A stretch of 14,873 bases of DNA from Gammaproteobacteria bacterium (GTDB taxonomy: Bacteria; Pseudomonadota; Gammaproteobacteria; HK1). The DNA lies in assembly GCA_020444775.1 (NCBI GenBank), contig JAGRHX010000260.1, positions 1 through 14,873 of the forward strand, read 5' to 3'. How positions within the stretch are numbered: the stretch's first letter is position 1; each line of letters begins with the position of its first letter. Of this stretch, positions 1-7,630 are shown one piece after another. The position numbers and the translations under genes were made by a program. The notes under the pieces are model-generated. The model saw nothing but the letters and a program-made list of their open reading frames with translations, was not told the DNA's origin and did no database searches.

Positions 1-140
1 TCACCGGTGACGATGATGATGTCGCAGTTGTCCCAGCCCAGCGCTTCCATCTCGGCGCGGCTCATCGGCAGCTGCGGCGCCACCCCGAAGCGCGCCGCCC
101 AGTATGGCTTGTATGAAAAGAGCTCCTTGGCGGACTGCAT
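1..140 (-). CDS. ygiQ: YgiQ-family radical SAM protein, N-terminal fragment
   Basis: Only the first 46 codons are inside the window; the gene runs off the left edge. Read on the minus strand from an ATG at 138-140, the product starts [19 protein letters not shown] and continues with [19 protein letters not shown] and VTG. This matches my memory of the start of the YgiQ family (for example MSREEMDxLGWDSCDIIxVTGD), which are large proteins with a radical SAM core of unknown biochemical role. The CxxxCxxC iron-sulfur motif would lie outside the window and cannot be checked. The start is chosen because the family begins about this far ahead of the GWD motif. No strong Shine-Dalgarno sequence precedes it. 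It diverges from the PLD-like gene, leaving 93 nt between the two starts. The family call is from remembered similarity and is fairly secure for so short a piece. Confidence 0.82.
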   Translation of the reverse strand, partial: MQSAKELFSYKPYWAARFGVAPQLPMSRAEMEALGWDNCDIIIVTG

Positions 141-233
141 GCGCGTTACTCTGGAATTGCTCTGGATGGGTGCTCTGCGAAACGAGCAGTAGGTGCGGAC
201 GATGACAGCCAATGATACTGCCCGTCACGCGCG

Positions 234-767
234 ATGAGCGCGAAGCTGCAAGCCAACCTACTCAGCGGCCCCGAGCTGCACCAGGCCGTGGTGCTGGACC
301 GGCTGCTCGAAGCGCGTCAGCAGGTCTGGCTGGCGACCGCCGATCTGAAGGACATGCACATCAAGCGCGGGCGCCGCTTCACACCCGTGCTCGAGGTGTT
401 CGACGAAATGGCGGCGCGTGGCGTGGGCTTTCGCATCATCCACGCGGCGCTGCCCACGCGCGCCTTCAGGACCACGCTGGAATCCTTCCCCCGGCTCACC
501 GGCGGCGCGCTGGAGCTGCAGATCTGCAGCCGCTCGCACTGGAAGATGCTGATCGTCGACGGCAGCTTCGCCTATCTGGGCTCGGCCAACTTCACCGGCG
601 CGGGGCTCGGCGCACGCGCGACGAATCGGCGCAACTTCGAGCTCGGTATGGCCAGCGAGGATCCGGCTCTGGTGCAGCGTCTGCAAGATCTGTTCGATGA
701 GTTCTGGATGGGCAGCCACTGCGAGAGTTGCAAGCTGCGGGCTCGCTGCCCGGACCCGATCCGCTAG
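234..767 (+). CDS. Phospholipase D-like domain protein with a single HKD motif
   Basis: 177 aa, cytoplasmic by appearance (no signal peptide or membrane segment). The single HKD motif is H102-x-K104-x4-D109-x6-G116-S117-x-N119, reading SHWKMLIVDGSFAYLGSANF, the signature of the PLD phosphohydrolase/nuclease superfamily. The protein is about the size of Nuc-type single-motif members, which pair two subunits to build one active site; by analogy this one may act as a homodimer on a phosphodiester (nucleic acid or lipid). The C-terminus carries a small cysteine cluster, C163-x2-C166-x5-C172, that is not part of the basic PLD fold. ATG 234 is the first start after an in-frame stop at 213-215; no clear Shine-Dalgarno site precedes it. 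The substrate is unknown. Superfamily call firm, function open. Confidence 0.87.
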   Translation: MSAKLQANLLSGPELHQAVVLDRLLEARQQVWLATADLKDMHIKRGRRFTPVLEVFDEMAARGVGFRIIHAALPTRAFRTTLESFPRLTGGALELQICSRSHWKMLIVDGSFAYLGSANFTGAGLGARATNRRNFELGMASEDPALVQRLQDLFDEFWMGSHCESCKLRARCPDPIR

Positions 768-809
768 CTTGGAACGAACGGGCGAATGTCAACGATCGTG
801 TAGACGAGC

Positions 810-833
810 CGTCGCGGGCGCGGAATCGCGACG
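810..833. repeat. Short inverted repeat between PLD-like gene and ypfJ
   Basis: CGTCGCG (810-816) and CGCGACG (827-833) form a perfect 7-bp stem around a 10-nt loop, 43 nt after the PLD-like stop and 58 nt before the ypfJ start. No T-run follows, so it is at most a weak terminator or a protein-binding site. Confidence 0.3.
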
Positions 834-891
834 ACTTCGGCTATGCTCGGCGCCGACAGCGAATCGCGCAGGCTGACTCGGAGGCACTCGG

Positions 892-1803
892 ATGCGTTGG
901 CGCGGCGGCAGACGGAGCTCGAACATCGAAGACCGTAGAGCGGCACGCACGAGCCGGGGCCTGCCCGGGCTCGGCGGGCGTACGGTACGGCGCGGCGGTG
1001 GGGTCGGTCTGGTCGGCATCGTGATTGCGCTCGGCGCCGCCATGCTGTTCGGTGTCGACCCTGGCGTTGTATTGCAGATCCTCGGCGGCGGCAGCCCGGC
1101 CGGCGTCCAGACCGAGCGCTCGCTGCCACGCTCCACGCAGATCAACGCATCACCGCAAGAGCAGGCACTGGCCGACTTCGTATCGGTGGTCCTGGCCGAT
1201 ACCGAGGACACCTGGAACGCCCTGTTCAGCGCCGGCGGCGCACGCTACGAGGAACCACGCCTGGTGATGTTCCGCGGCTCGGTCAGCTCGGCGTGCGGCT
1301 TTGCCAGCGCCGCCGCCGGGCCGTTCTACTGTCCCGGTGATCGCAAGGTCTATCTGGATCTGGCGTTCTTCGAAGAGCTCGAGCGCAGGTTCGACGCGCC
1401 TGGCGACTTCGCCCAGGCCTATGTCATCGCCCATGAGGTCGGGCATCACGTGCAGACCCTGCTCGGCATCAGCGAGCAGGTGCACGCCGCCAGGCGTGGC
1501 GCCAGTCGCAGCGAGGCCAACGCCATCCAGGTGCGCATGGAGCTGCAGGCGGACTGCCTGGCCGGACTCTGGGCGCACCACGCGCAACGCGCTCGGAACA
1601 TCCTCGAGCACGGTGACGTGGAAGAGGCCCTCAACGCCGCAAACGCGATAGGCGACGATACGCTACAGCGCCAGTCCCAGGGCGTGGTGGTACCCGATGC
1701 CTTCACCCATGGCAGCGCCCGACAGCGCATGCGCTGGTTCCGCATCGGGCTGGAGAAGGGCTCGGTCAGGGACTGCAACACCTTCGACGCCGCCACCCTC
1801 TGA
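892..1803 (+). CDS. ypfJ: YpfJ-type neutral zinc metallopeptidase, membrane anchored
   Basis: 303 aa. The N-terminus MRWRGGRRSSNIEDRR is the hallmark of the YpfJ (putative neutral zinc metallopeptidase) family. It is followed by a Gly/Arg-rich stretch and one membrane segment at about residues 37-55, so the protein should be anchored by its N-terminus with the catalytic part outside the cytoplasm. The zinc site is H181-E-V-G-H185-H, with E217 in MELQADCLAG the likely third ligand. Family cysteines C135, C147 and C222 are present. Length is normal for the family. The start is well supported: GGAGG at 880-884, seven nt before ATG 892. The physiological substrate is not established for the family. 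No partner gene is evident; the next gene begins about 210 nt downstream. Confidence 0.93.
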   Translation: MRWRGGRRSSNIEDRRAARTSRGLPGLGGRTVRRGGGVGLVGIVIALGAAMLFGVDPGVVLQILGGGSPAGVQTERSLPRSTQINASPQEQALADFVSVVLADTEDTWNALFSAGGARYEEPRLVMFRGSVSSACGFASAAAGPFYCPGDRKVYLDLAFFEELERRFDAPGDFAQAYVIAHEVGHHVQTLLGISEQVHAARRGASRSEANAIQVRMELQADCLAGLWAHHAQRARNILEHGDVEEALNAANAIGDDTLQRQSQGVVVPDAFTHGSARQRMRWFRIGLEKGSVRDCNTFDAATL

Positions 1804-2014
1804 CAGGCTCCATCTGCACCGGCGGGCTGTTCACGTTCCGCTCGGCCGTCAGCTCCCAAATCGGTCCCGGCTACGCGTAGGTCCGGTCGCCGTGACGATG
1901 GACCCGTTCGCAGCCATTGTGTGCCCGACGGCTTCAAGTTCGCCCTCTCGACGCCGATCTGCTTTTCACGATTTCGGCCAGCAGCCTTGATGGTCCTGCG
2001 AGAAGGGTATGACG

Positions 2015-2437
2015 ATGCGACGATTTTCCTACCTGGCGATGGGCATGCTGTGGCTCCTGCTAGGCGCGAGCGCTCACGCGGCCACGCAACCCGAAGAGTC
2101 CCCCACTGTCGTGCGAGGCGCGGTGACAGTCTCGGCCAAGGAAGCGAAAGCGCTGTTCGACCAGGGTGTGCCCTTCGTCGATGTGCGCCGGGACTCCGAC
2201 TTCGAGGCCGGACGTATTCCGGGTGCGGTCCATCTGGAGATCAACGAAGCCTTCAACGAAGCCACACTGCTCGAGGTGGCCGCAAAGTCGGACAAGCTGG
2301 TCGTCTACTGTAACGGACCGAAGTGCCTGCGTAGCTCGGCAGCCTGTGAGCAGGCGGTGGGCTGGGGATTCGAGCACGTGCTCTATTTCCGCGATGGCTT
2401 CCCGACCTGGAAGGCATCCGGCTACCCCATAGAGTGA
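2015..2437 (+). CDS. Exported single-domain rhodanese-like protein
   Basis: 140 aa from the chosen start (142 aa from ATG 2009). An Arg-containing N-terminus and hydrophobic core (YLAMGMLWLLLGA) followed by AHA-A look like a Sec signal peptide cleaved near residue 22, which places the protein in the periplasm. The mature part is one rhodanese domain: FVDVRRDSDFEAGRIPGAVH is the typical N-terminal strand and CH2A-like segment, and the active loop is CNGPKCLRSS, whose first Cys (residue 99) is the predicted persulfide-bearing catalytic Cys. The loop holds a second Cys, as in several periplasmic members. Start: GAAGG at 2002-2006 is 8 nt from ATG 2015 but only 2 nt from ATG 2009, so 2015 is preferred. 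The chemoreceptor begins 15 nt after the stop, which suggests co-transcription. Sulfur donor and acceptor are unknown. Confidence 0.88.
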   Translation: MRRFSYLAMGMLWLLLGASAHAATQPEESPTVVRGAVTVSAKEAKALFDQGVPFVDVRRDSDFEAGRIPGAVHLEINEAFNEATLLEVAAKSDKLVVYCNGPKCLRSSAACEQAVGWGFEHVLYFRDGFPTWKASGYPIE

Positions 2438-2452
2438 CGCGACCCACCGGAC

Positions 2453-4372
2453 ATGAGGTTACGAACCCGTATCGTACTCGTCGTCACTGTCTGCATCACG
2501 GTGATTGCCAGCAGTTTCATGCTCGCCAGCTGGCGTACCCGTCAGGTCACGGAACAGCGCTTCGCCCAGGCCATGCTGGATGCCAAGAGCGCCCTGTGGC
2601 GGAATGTGGTGGCCAGCGAGAACGAGCGCATGTCCGGCGCGCTCCGCGCCCTGACGCGCGCCTCGAAAATGCTCGAGGCCCTGAGCAGCGGTCGACACGA
2701 GCTACTCGAAGACGAGCTGCGACCGACCTACAATCGGCTGAGCGCGTCCGATGTGCTCACCGACTTGCGGATCGTCGACACACGCTTGCGACTGGCCTAT
2801 GCCGCCACCCCGACTGACGACGACCCGGGCCTACCACTCGACGATCCGCTTCTCCAGGAGGCAGCGACCAGCAACAAGATCCTGCGCGGGCTGGTGTTCG
2901 ACCGCCAACAGGGCCTGGTTGCCGAGCTGGTCTTTCCCCTCTATAAGCGCGGCAGCCTCGTCGGGTACGGCATCTTCAGAAAATCGCTGGCGAATGCGAT
3001 TGGCCGGTTCGCCGACAGCGACGGCTCACAGGCGGCACTACTGTTCGATTCTGGCGAGACGATGGTAACGAGCAGCGGATACGCACTACCCGTCACGGGC
3101 GTCGCCGAGATGCTTCGTGCCAGGCAGGGCGGTCTGCAGATCGTCAAAGAAGAATCGACGACGCTCGCGCTATCGCTCACGCCACTTGCGGATGCCGCGG
3201 GGTCGGTCCAGAGCTGGCTGGTGACAGCCGAAGACTTCAGCGCCAGCTTCGACAGTCAGGCACGGATCGATCGGGAAGCGTATCTGACCGCCGGTTTCAC
3301 CACGCTTGTCGCGCTGCTTGGCCTCGCCTGGTACCTCAACCGAGCCTTCAGACCACTTGGCAAGGTGCTCGGCTCGATGCGGGCGATCGCCGATGGCGAT
3401 CTGTCCGTCACTCTGGAGGCCAGTGGCCGAGACGAGTTCGGCACGCTGGTCCGAGAGACCCAACGGATGCGTGGTGCGTTGCAGGGCAAGCTGCGATCCG
3501 TCCTCGACTCGGTCAACCGCTCGTTGTCCGGCCTGATGGACGCCGTCCACAATCTGGGCGGCATCACCGATGCTGCCAGTGAAGGTGCCCACCGCCAGCA
3601 GTTGCGCACCCGTCAGCTTGCCGATCGTCTGACCCAGATGCTGGGCAGCGTGCGGGAAACCGCCCAAGCCGCGGAACAGGCGGCCACGCAAGCGCAGCAG
3701 GCACAAAAGCAAGCGGCGCACGGTGGACAGGTAGCGGCCGGCAGCCTGGAACAGGTTCGCGAGCTGACCGACGACTTCCAGCGCGTCGCGGCTGCCCTGG
3801 ACACGCTCGAGCGGGCCGGTCGGGAGATTGGCAAGCTCACCGATGCAATCGACGAAATCGCGGCTCAGACCAACGTCCTGGCGCTCAACGCCTCGATCGA
3901 AGCGAGTCGTGCCGGGGAACAGGGCAAGGGGTTCTCGATCGTCGCCGAGCAGGTCCGCGAGCTGGCGCAGGGTACGCGCGAGGCGAACATTCGGACCCGT
4001 GAGATCGTGCAGGTACTCAGCGACGGTGTCAGCGACGCCGTGAATCTCATCGACCACAGCAAGGAACGGGTGGATGCAACACTGCGCTGCACGGATGAGG
4101 TCGCTCAGGCACTTCATGCCATATCCGAGCGCGTCGACAGCATCGCGCGTATCAACGCACTGGTATCCGACGCCGCGAACGCACAACGCCTCGCCGCCGA
4201 CGACATCGAACGAGGCATCGGCGAAATCAGCGAGGTGGCCGAGCAGGCCGCCGAAGGCGCCAGACGCACAGCCGGCGCCAGCGAATCACTGACTCGTCTG
4301 ACCGAACAGATGGACGGGCTGCTGCGTGATTTCCGGCTCGGCGACCACGATCCTCCGAAGCCAGCCACCTGA
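2453..4372 (+). CDS. Methyl-accepting chemotaxis protein with periplasmic sensor
   Basis: 639 aa transducer that should pass an extracytoplasmic signal to CheA/CheW. In order: TM1 at about 8-26; a periplasmic region of about 250 residues (30-275) with strand-like segments ([25 protein letters not shown]) resembling a Cache-type ligand domain, though I cannot assign it firmly; TM2 at about 277-295; HAMP at about 296-347 ([20 protein letters not shown]); then the long signalling coiled coil. The conserved hairpin tip lies at about 467-505 ([35 protein letters not shown]). About 140 residues flank the tip on each side, which fits a long (40H-like) class better than the enteric 36H class. The C-terminus DHDPPKPAT has no NWETF-like CheR-binding pentapeptide. 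No strong Shine-Dalgarno site precedes the start, so translation may be coupled to the rhodanese gene 15 nt upstream. Confidence 0.94.
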   Translation: MRLRTRIVLVVTVCITVIASSFMLASWRTRQVTEQRFAQAMLDAKSALWRNVVASENERMSGALRALTRASKMLEALSSGRHELLEDELRPTYNRLSASDVLTDLRIVDTRLRLAYAATPTDDDPGLPLDDPLLQEAATSNKILRGLVFDRQQGLVAELVFPLYKRGSLVGYGIFRKSLANAIGRFADSDGSQAALLFDSGETMVTSSGYALPVTGVAEMLRARQGGLQIVKEESTTLALSLTPLADAAGSVQSWLVTAEDFSASFDSQARIDREAYLTAGFTTLVALLGLAWYLNRAFRPLGKVLGSMRAIADGDLSVTLEASGRDEFGTLVRETQRMRGALQGKLRSVLDSVNRSLSGLMDAVHNLGGITDAASEGAHRQQLRTRQLADRLTQMLGSVRETAQAAEQAATQAQQAQKQAAHGGQVAAGSLEQVRELTDDFQRVAAALDTLERAGREIGKLTDAIDEIAAQTNVLALNASIEASRAGEQGKGFSIVAEQVRELAQGTREANIRTREIVQVLSDGVSDAVNLIDHSKERVDATLRCTDEVAQALHAISERVDSIARINALVSDAANAQRLAADDIERGIGEISEVAEQAAEGARRTAGASESLTRLTEQMDGLLRDFRLGDHDPPKPAT

Positions 4373-4380
4373 ATGCCGTC

Positions 4381-4416
4381 ACTTCAGCGTGCCGATACGA
4401 ATCGGCACGCTGAAGT
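4381..4416. terminator. Perfect 16-bp hairpin, probable bidirectional terminator
   Basis: ACTTCAGCGTGCCGAT (4381-4396) and its exact reverse complement (4401-4416) flank the 4-nt loop ACGA. It starts 8 nt after the chemoreceptor stop and lies 37 nt from the end of the convergent secreted-protein gene, where a shared terminator is expected. The plus-strand tail after the stem has only a short T stretch (GAAGTTTGC), so release may be partly Rho-dependent. Confidence 0.75.
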
Positions 4417-4453
4417 TTGCGGCCCCGATCGCGCCTTCAACGCCGAGTCAGCC

Positions 4454-4993
4454 TCACGGCAGCGGCACCAGTCGACCGGAGAAGGTGACCTGCACGATCG
4501 CCCGTTCGGTGTCGAAGCCGGTGCCACGCTGGTAGACCGCCTGAACCGTGGCATCGGAGTACAGACGAACGTTGCGCTGGAACTCCTGACCACGCCCGGA
4601 TCCCAGCCCGGTCTGCAGCAAGGGCGGAATCGGACCGAGCCGGTGCAGGATGCTGGTCCCGGCGACGCTGGTGCGCAAGCCGACTACCCCCTGCTCCTGC
4701 GGATTGCGGCTGTCGATGGCCACTGTCAGGTATTCGATGATCAGCATGCTGCCCGCCGGCGGTTCGATGAGCGGCTCGGTGTCGGAGAACTCGCCCGCCG
4801 GAACGACCAGGATGGTGCTACCCTGCACGGGCACGCCGGCGATACCGGCCGGGGCAACCGGCACCGGGTCTGAGTCGGGATTGACCACGGTGACCGGCGT
4901 CGAGCGCTGCGCCTGGACCTGCGGCCCGCTCACAGCGAGCATCAGGGCAACCATGACCGCGGGCCAGCGCGGTGAAGCTGTTCGAATCATCAC
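4454..4993 (-). CDS. Secreted protein of unknown function
   Basis: 179 aa. Residues 1-28 form a clear signal peptide (basic start, core VMVALMLAVSG, then QVQA before QR), so the product is exported to the periplasm or beyond. The mature part begins with alternating Val/Thr/Pro strands (STPVTVVNPDSDPVPV) and continues with beta-rich segments (GSMLIIEYLTVAID, RAIVQVTFSGRLVPLP) and no cysteine, suggesting a small all-beta domain. I recognise no catalytic motif or named family. The start could be GTG 4993 or ATG 4990; AGGAG at 5002-5006 (minus strand) lies 8 and 11 nt away respectively, favouring the GTG slightly. It converges with the chemoreceptor and diverges from the next plus-strand gene. 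Confidence 0.75.
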   Translation of the reverse strand: MMIRTASPRWPAVMVALMLAVSGPQVQAQRSTPVTVVNPDSDPVPVAPAGIAGVPVQGSTILVVPAGEFSDTEPLIEPPAGSMLIIEYLTVAIDSRNPQEQGVVGLRTSVAGTSILHRLGPIPPLLQTGLGSGRGQEFQRNVRLYSDATVQAVYQRGTGFDTERAIVQVTFSGRLVPLP

Positions 4994-5196
4994 GTTACTC
5001 TCTCCTACACGAGTCGTTGGATTACGAGTTGCGATTGCATGGGAGATTTGTGCACGCGGCGAGCGGCCTGCGTCGTGATCCCGGTCAAACAGCGGCGGCG
5101 CTCAACGCCCGAATCGCCTATCGTCGCGCGCATCAGGACTTCGGTTCGCCGATTGTCGGCACGGTCGGACACGCGGTAGATCGGCGTCGACACCAG

Positions 5197-6297
5197 ATGC
5201 ACAGCGGCCCGTCCTCGGACATTCCGTGCCCGCGCGTTTTCTCGGACCTGGACGATTTCGAGACCTTCCTCGGTGTGGCCGACAGCATCGAAAAAGGCGA
5301 AGAACCCGCGATGCCGCCGCACTTCGCCCTGAACTTCGAGCGCGGCGCGGATCTCCCGCCGGCGCTGCGCAAGGAGATCGCGGAGCACCAGTGGGAGGTT
5401 GCCGGCTCCGACGCCTTCCCCTGGCCGGTGGCCATCGACAAGGACCTCATCGGCCGTCCCCCTTCCGCCAGGGAGTTGACCCTGGCCGAGGCCATCTGCC
5501 GGGCGCTCCCTCGCCTGATGAACGAGAACGATTCGCTGCCCGACGTGTGGGACGGCGGCGAGAGTATCTCCAGCACGTTGTCGGTGATGACCCACGAGGG
5601 CGAAATCGAGGTGACGCTATCCGCGCCCTACGCACCGGCGCCCATCGAATTCGACCCCGCCCACGACATACTCGCCGATCTGGTCATACTGGCAAGCGAT
5701 GGCGGCGAACTCGATTACCACCGGCTGGAGGCACTGGAGGACGAGCTGCTTCGGCGCTTCGCGGCCACCCCGGAGGCACAGGGCACCAAGGCAGCTGACA
5801 CCGGCCGACTCGTGATGAGCCTCATCTTCAACCAGCTCGGCGAGAGCATCGCGACTCTCGACGCCGATGGACTGGAAGAAGTGCTGTTCGATCTCTTCCC
5901 CCGCAAGGTCAGCATCGAGGCCTCGGCGGCACGCGGGCTCATCGAGGACACCCGGGCCTTCTATCGCTTCTTGAAACGAGAGTTCGGCCTGGCTCAAGCC
6001 GACGCCTGTCTGCAGCTTCTCGACGACGACGCCGTCGATGCGCTCGAGGCGACGCTCGCGGACAGCAGCAATTTCGACCCGGCCAAATCGATGATCATGG
6101 CGGGCATGGATGCCGGCTTCGACATGCGCACCCAAGAAGGCATCGAGACGTGGATGCGGCGCATGCAAGACGTTCCGCTGCCGCCGTCGATTGCCCTTCC
6201 CGATCCGCACTCGCTACAGCCAGCGTCGAAGGCGGCGGCGAAGAAGCGGAAGGACAAGCGCAAGGCCGCGCGCACGTCCCGCAAGAAGAACCGTTAG
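5197..6297 (+). CDS. Uncharacterised protein with basic C-terminal tail; start uncertain
   Basis: The open frame runs from 4972, but the real start is unclear. ATG 4972 lies inside the divergent secreted-protein gene, and 5010-5050 is AT-richer and looks intergenic. I use ATG 5197 (366 aa). ATG 5311 is an alternative, with a GAAG about 8 nt upstream. The body contains SDLDDFETFLGVADSIEKG, then LPPALRKEIAEHQWEVAGSD and RPPSARELTLAEAICRALPR, a pattern I loosely recall from large uncharacterised multidomain bacterial proteins (DUF6930/DUF7309-like). I cannot assign it firmly. A helical acidic middle follows, and the last 25 residues are strongly basic (AAAKKRKDKRKAARTSRKKNR region), which suggests nucleic acid or ribosome contact. 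No catalytic signature seen. The N-terminus may be truncated compared with relatives. It converges with the GST gene, leaving 53 nt without an obvious terminator. Confidence 0.6.
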   Translation: MHSGPSSDIPCPRVFSDLDDFETFLGVADSIEKGEEPAMPPHFALNFERGADLPPALRKEIAEHQWEVAGSDAFPWPVAIDKDLIGRPPSARELTLAEAICRALPRLMNENDSLPDVWDGGESISSTLSVMTHEGEIEVTLSAPYAPAPIEFDPAHDILADLVILASDGGELDYHRLEALEDELLRRFAATPEAQGTKAADTGRLVMSLIFNQLGESIATLDADGLEEVLFDLFPRKVSIEASAARGLIEDTRAFYRFLKREFGLAQADACLQLLDDDAVDALEATLADSSNFDPAKSMIMAGMDAGFDMRTQEGIETWMRRMQDVPLPPSIALPDPHSLQPASKAAAKKRKDKRKAARTSRKKNR

Positions 6298-6350
6298 CGA
6301 AGCGGGACCAATGACGCCTGGCGCCGCTGCGTGTTGCCCCCCGGAACGGG

Positions 6351-7088
6351 TCAGTCCGGACGCTCCGATTCGCCGTCAAGCTCGCGATAGTGGCGAAAGA
6401 CCCCGTCCTGGTTGAACGCGATACGGCGCGGTGAATCCAGATAAGCGGCGATGCGCTCCAGACCTGCCACCCGGTCGTGCAGCGCGCACAGGCTCGGATA
6501 GCGGACGTCAGCCTCACGCATGGCGCGCGGAAAGGCGAATCGCAGACCGGCGATGATCTGGAACAAGGACAGGTCCACGTACGATGGCGCGCCGCCGAGC
6601 AACCAGCGCGCCCGCGCGCCACGCGCCGCGAGCACGCGCTCGAAATAGTCCAGATACTTGGGCAGTCGCTCCTCGCGCAGATGACGCGCCCGACGCCGGG
6701 CCTCGCGCCGCTGATCGTCATAGTACAGGCTGCTGGCGATCGGATGATGCGTATCATGGATCTCATCGACCAGATCGCACACCGTGAGCTGCAGCTGATG
6801 GGCCCACAGACGCGTGGCTTCGGCCTTGGGCACGAGATCCAGACGTGGCCCCAGATACTGCAGGATGTTGGCGGTCTGGGCGATGACCCGTGAGCCCGCC
6901 TTCAGGAACGGTGGCGCGAAGGGTGGCCGCGCGACATCGGTGTCCGACATCATCGCCATCATCTCGGTCATGCCGCGTGACCCGGTCCGCGCGACGTCCA
7001 GATACGCCGCACCGCCGGCTTCCAGGGCAAGACGCACGAACTCACCGCGGCCCTGGATCCCCGGCCAGTAGTACAACTGGTAGCGCAT
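6351..7088 (-). CDS. Glutathione S-transferase family protein
   Basis: 245 aa, soluble. Residues 1-83 form the thioredoxin-like domain: MRYQLYYWPGIQGRGEFVRL is the first strand and helix, with Tyr6/Tyr7 and Arg14 placed as in Tyr-type GSTs such as the alpha/sigma group. APPFLKAGSRVIAQTANILQ corresponds to the cis-Pro strand and the glutathione-binding segment (usual ES replaced by QT). The all-helical domain follows (about 89-220), with the conserved SYVDLSLFQII staple around Asp172. Expected to conjugate or reduce a substrate with glutathione in the cytoplasm; substrate unknown. The start at 7088 is preferred because GGAG (minus strand, 7098-7101) lies 9 nt upstream, whereas ATG 7103 lacks a site. 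The longer open frame to 7190 would overlap the divergent cupin gene. Confidence 0.9.
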   Translation of the reverse strand: MRYQLYYWPGIQGRGEFVRLALEAGGAAYLDVARTGSRGMTEMMAMMSDTDVARPPFAPPFLKAGSRVIAQTANILQYLGPRLDLVPKAEATRLWAHQLQLTVCDLVDEIHDTHHPIASSLYYDDQRREARRRARHLREERLPKYLDYFERVLAARGARARWLLGGAPSYVDLSLFQIIAGLRFAFPRAMREADVRYPSLCALHDRVAGLERIAAYLDSPRRIAFNQDGVFRHYRELDGESERPD

Positions 7089-7113
7089 CGATGCGTTCTC
7101 CATCGGTTCGTGC

Positions 7114-7131
7114 GCACGCGCCGGCGCGTGC
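7114..7131. promoter_or_regulatory. 18-bp perfect palindrome, candidate operator
   Basis: GCACGCGCC (7114-7122) followed directly by GGCGCGTGC (7123-7131) is a perfect palindrome without spacer. It lies in the 83-nt gap between the GST start (7088, minus) and the cupin start (7172, plus), where one dimeric regulator could control both. No regulator gene is adjacent. Confidence 0.45.
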
Positions 7132-7171
7132 ACGGGTTGGCACGGACGGTGACGAATCAGGAGTGTGGACG

Positions 7172-7522
7172 ATGACCCGCAAGCACGCAAAGCCGCTGCC
7201 CGATGTACGCGCCCTGCTCGAGCCGGCCGGGTCGCCCGGCGAGGAGGTCTTCACCGATCTGCTCTTCGGCCGTGCGTTCCGAATCGAGCACATCGTCTCG
7301 CACGGCGCCAGGAGCCCCTCGGACTTCTGGTACGACCAGGACCAGGACGAGTGGGTCACGCTCATGCGGGGACACGCATGTCTGGAGTTCGAGGCCGGCC
7401 GCGTCGAGCTGGCAGCCGGCGACGCGCTGCTGATCCCGGCGCGCCTGCGCCACCGGGTCGCGAGCACCAGCGCGGACGCTGTCTGGCTGGCCGTGCACTT
7501 CGAGCGCGAGCACAGCGCCTGA
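7172..7522 (+). CDS. Small single-domain cupin protein
   Basis: 116 aa. One cupin barrel: DFWYDQDQDEWVTLMRG covers the motif 1 region and VELAAGDALLIPARLRHRV covers motif 2 (G83, D84, H94). In motif 1 the usual HxH metal ligands are replaced by an acidic/Gln run (Y54-D-Q-D-Q-D-E60), which I recall as usual for the subgroup with the WYDQ...EWV signature. A metal, if bound, would rely on these acids and H94. Enzymatic or small-molecule-binding role unknown. Start is well supported: AGGAG at 7159-7163, eight nt before ATG 7172. It is divergent from the GST gene and probably shares its control region. Confidence 0.88.
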   Translation: MTRKHAKPLPDVRALLEPAGSPGEEVFTDLLFGRAFRIEHIVSHGARSPSDFWYDQDQDEWVTLMRGHACLEFEAGRVELAAGDALLIPARLRHRVASTSADAVWLAVHFEREHSA

Positions 7523-7548
7523 GCGGACCGCGATGCGACCGTGACCAC

Positions 7549-7569
7549 CTGCCGCCCTCGCCCCGGCAG
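7549..7569 (+). terminator. Weak terminator-like stem after the cupin gene
   Basis: CTGCCG (7549-7554) pairs with CGGCAG (7564-7569) over a 9-nt loop, 26 nt after the cupin stop. Flanking CCACC and GGTGG could lengthen the stem with a bulge. No T-run follows. Confidence 0.3.
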
Positions 7570-7624
7570 CCCGACGGTGGACCCTGCACGCAGCCTTCGC
7601 GCCCCGCTCAGCCGCTGCCGAGCC

Positions 7625-7630
7625 TATAAT
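7625..7630 (+). promoter_or_regulatory. TATAAT box, candidate -10 element
   Basis: A perfect TATAAT in an otherwise very GC-rich gap, 240 nt upstream of the GMC oxidoreductase start. No good -35 hexamer stands 16-18 nt upstream (CCCCGC at the 17-nt spacing), so a promoter would need an activator or be weak. Confidence 0.35.

Noticed and set aside
1804..2014. Possible small gene or terminator after the metallopeptidase
   Set aside because: Only short weak inverted repeats (GGTCC/GGACC) and frames that are extensions of shadows; no supported feature apart from the rhodanese ribosome site.
4972..5196. Upstream extension of the uncharacterised basic-tailed protein
   Set aside because: It would begin inside the divergent gene, run over that gene's ribosome site and cross an AT-richer stretch; the encoded residues look random.
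7089..7190. Longer N-terminus for the glutathione S-transferase
   Set aside because: The GST fold starts at MRYQLYYWPG, a good ribosome site precedes 7088, and the extension would overlap the cupin start.
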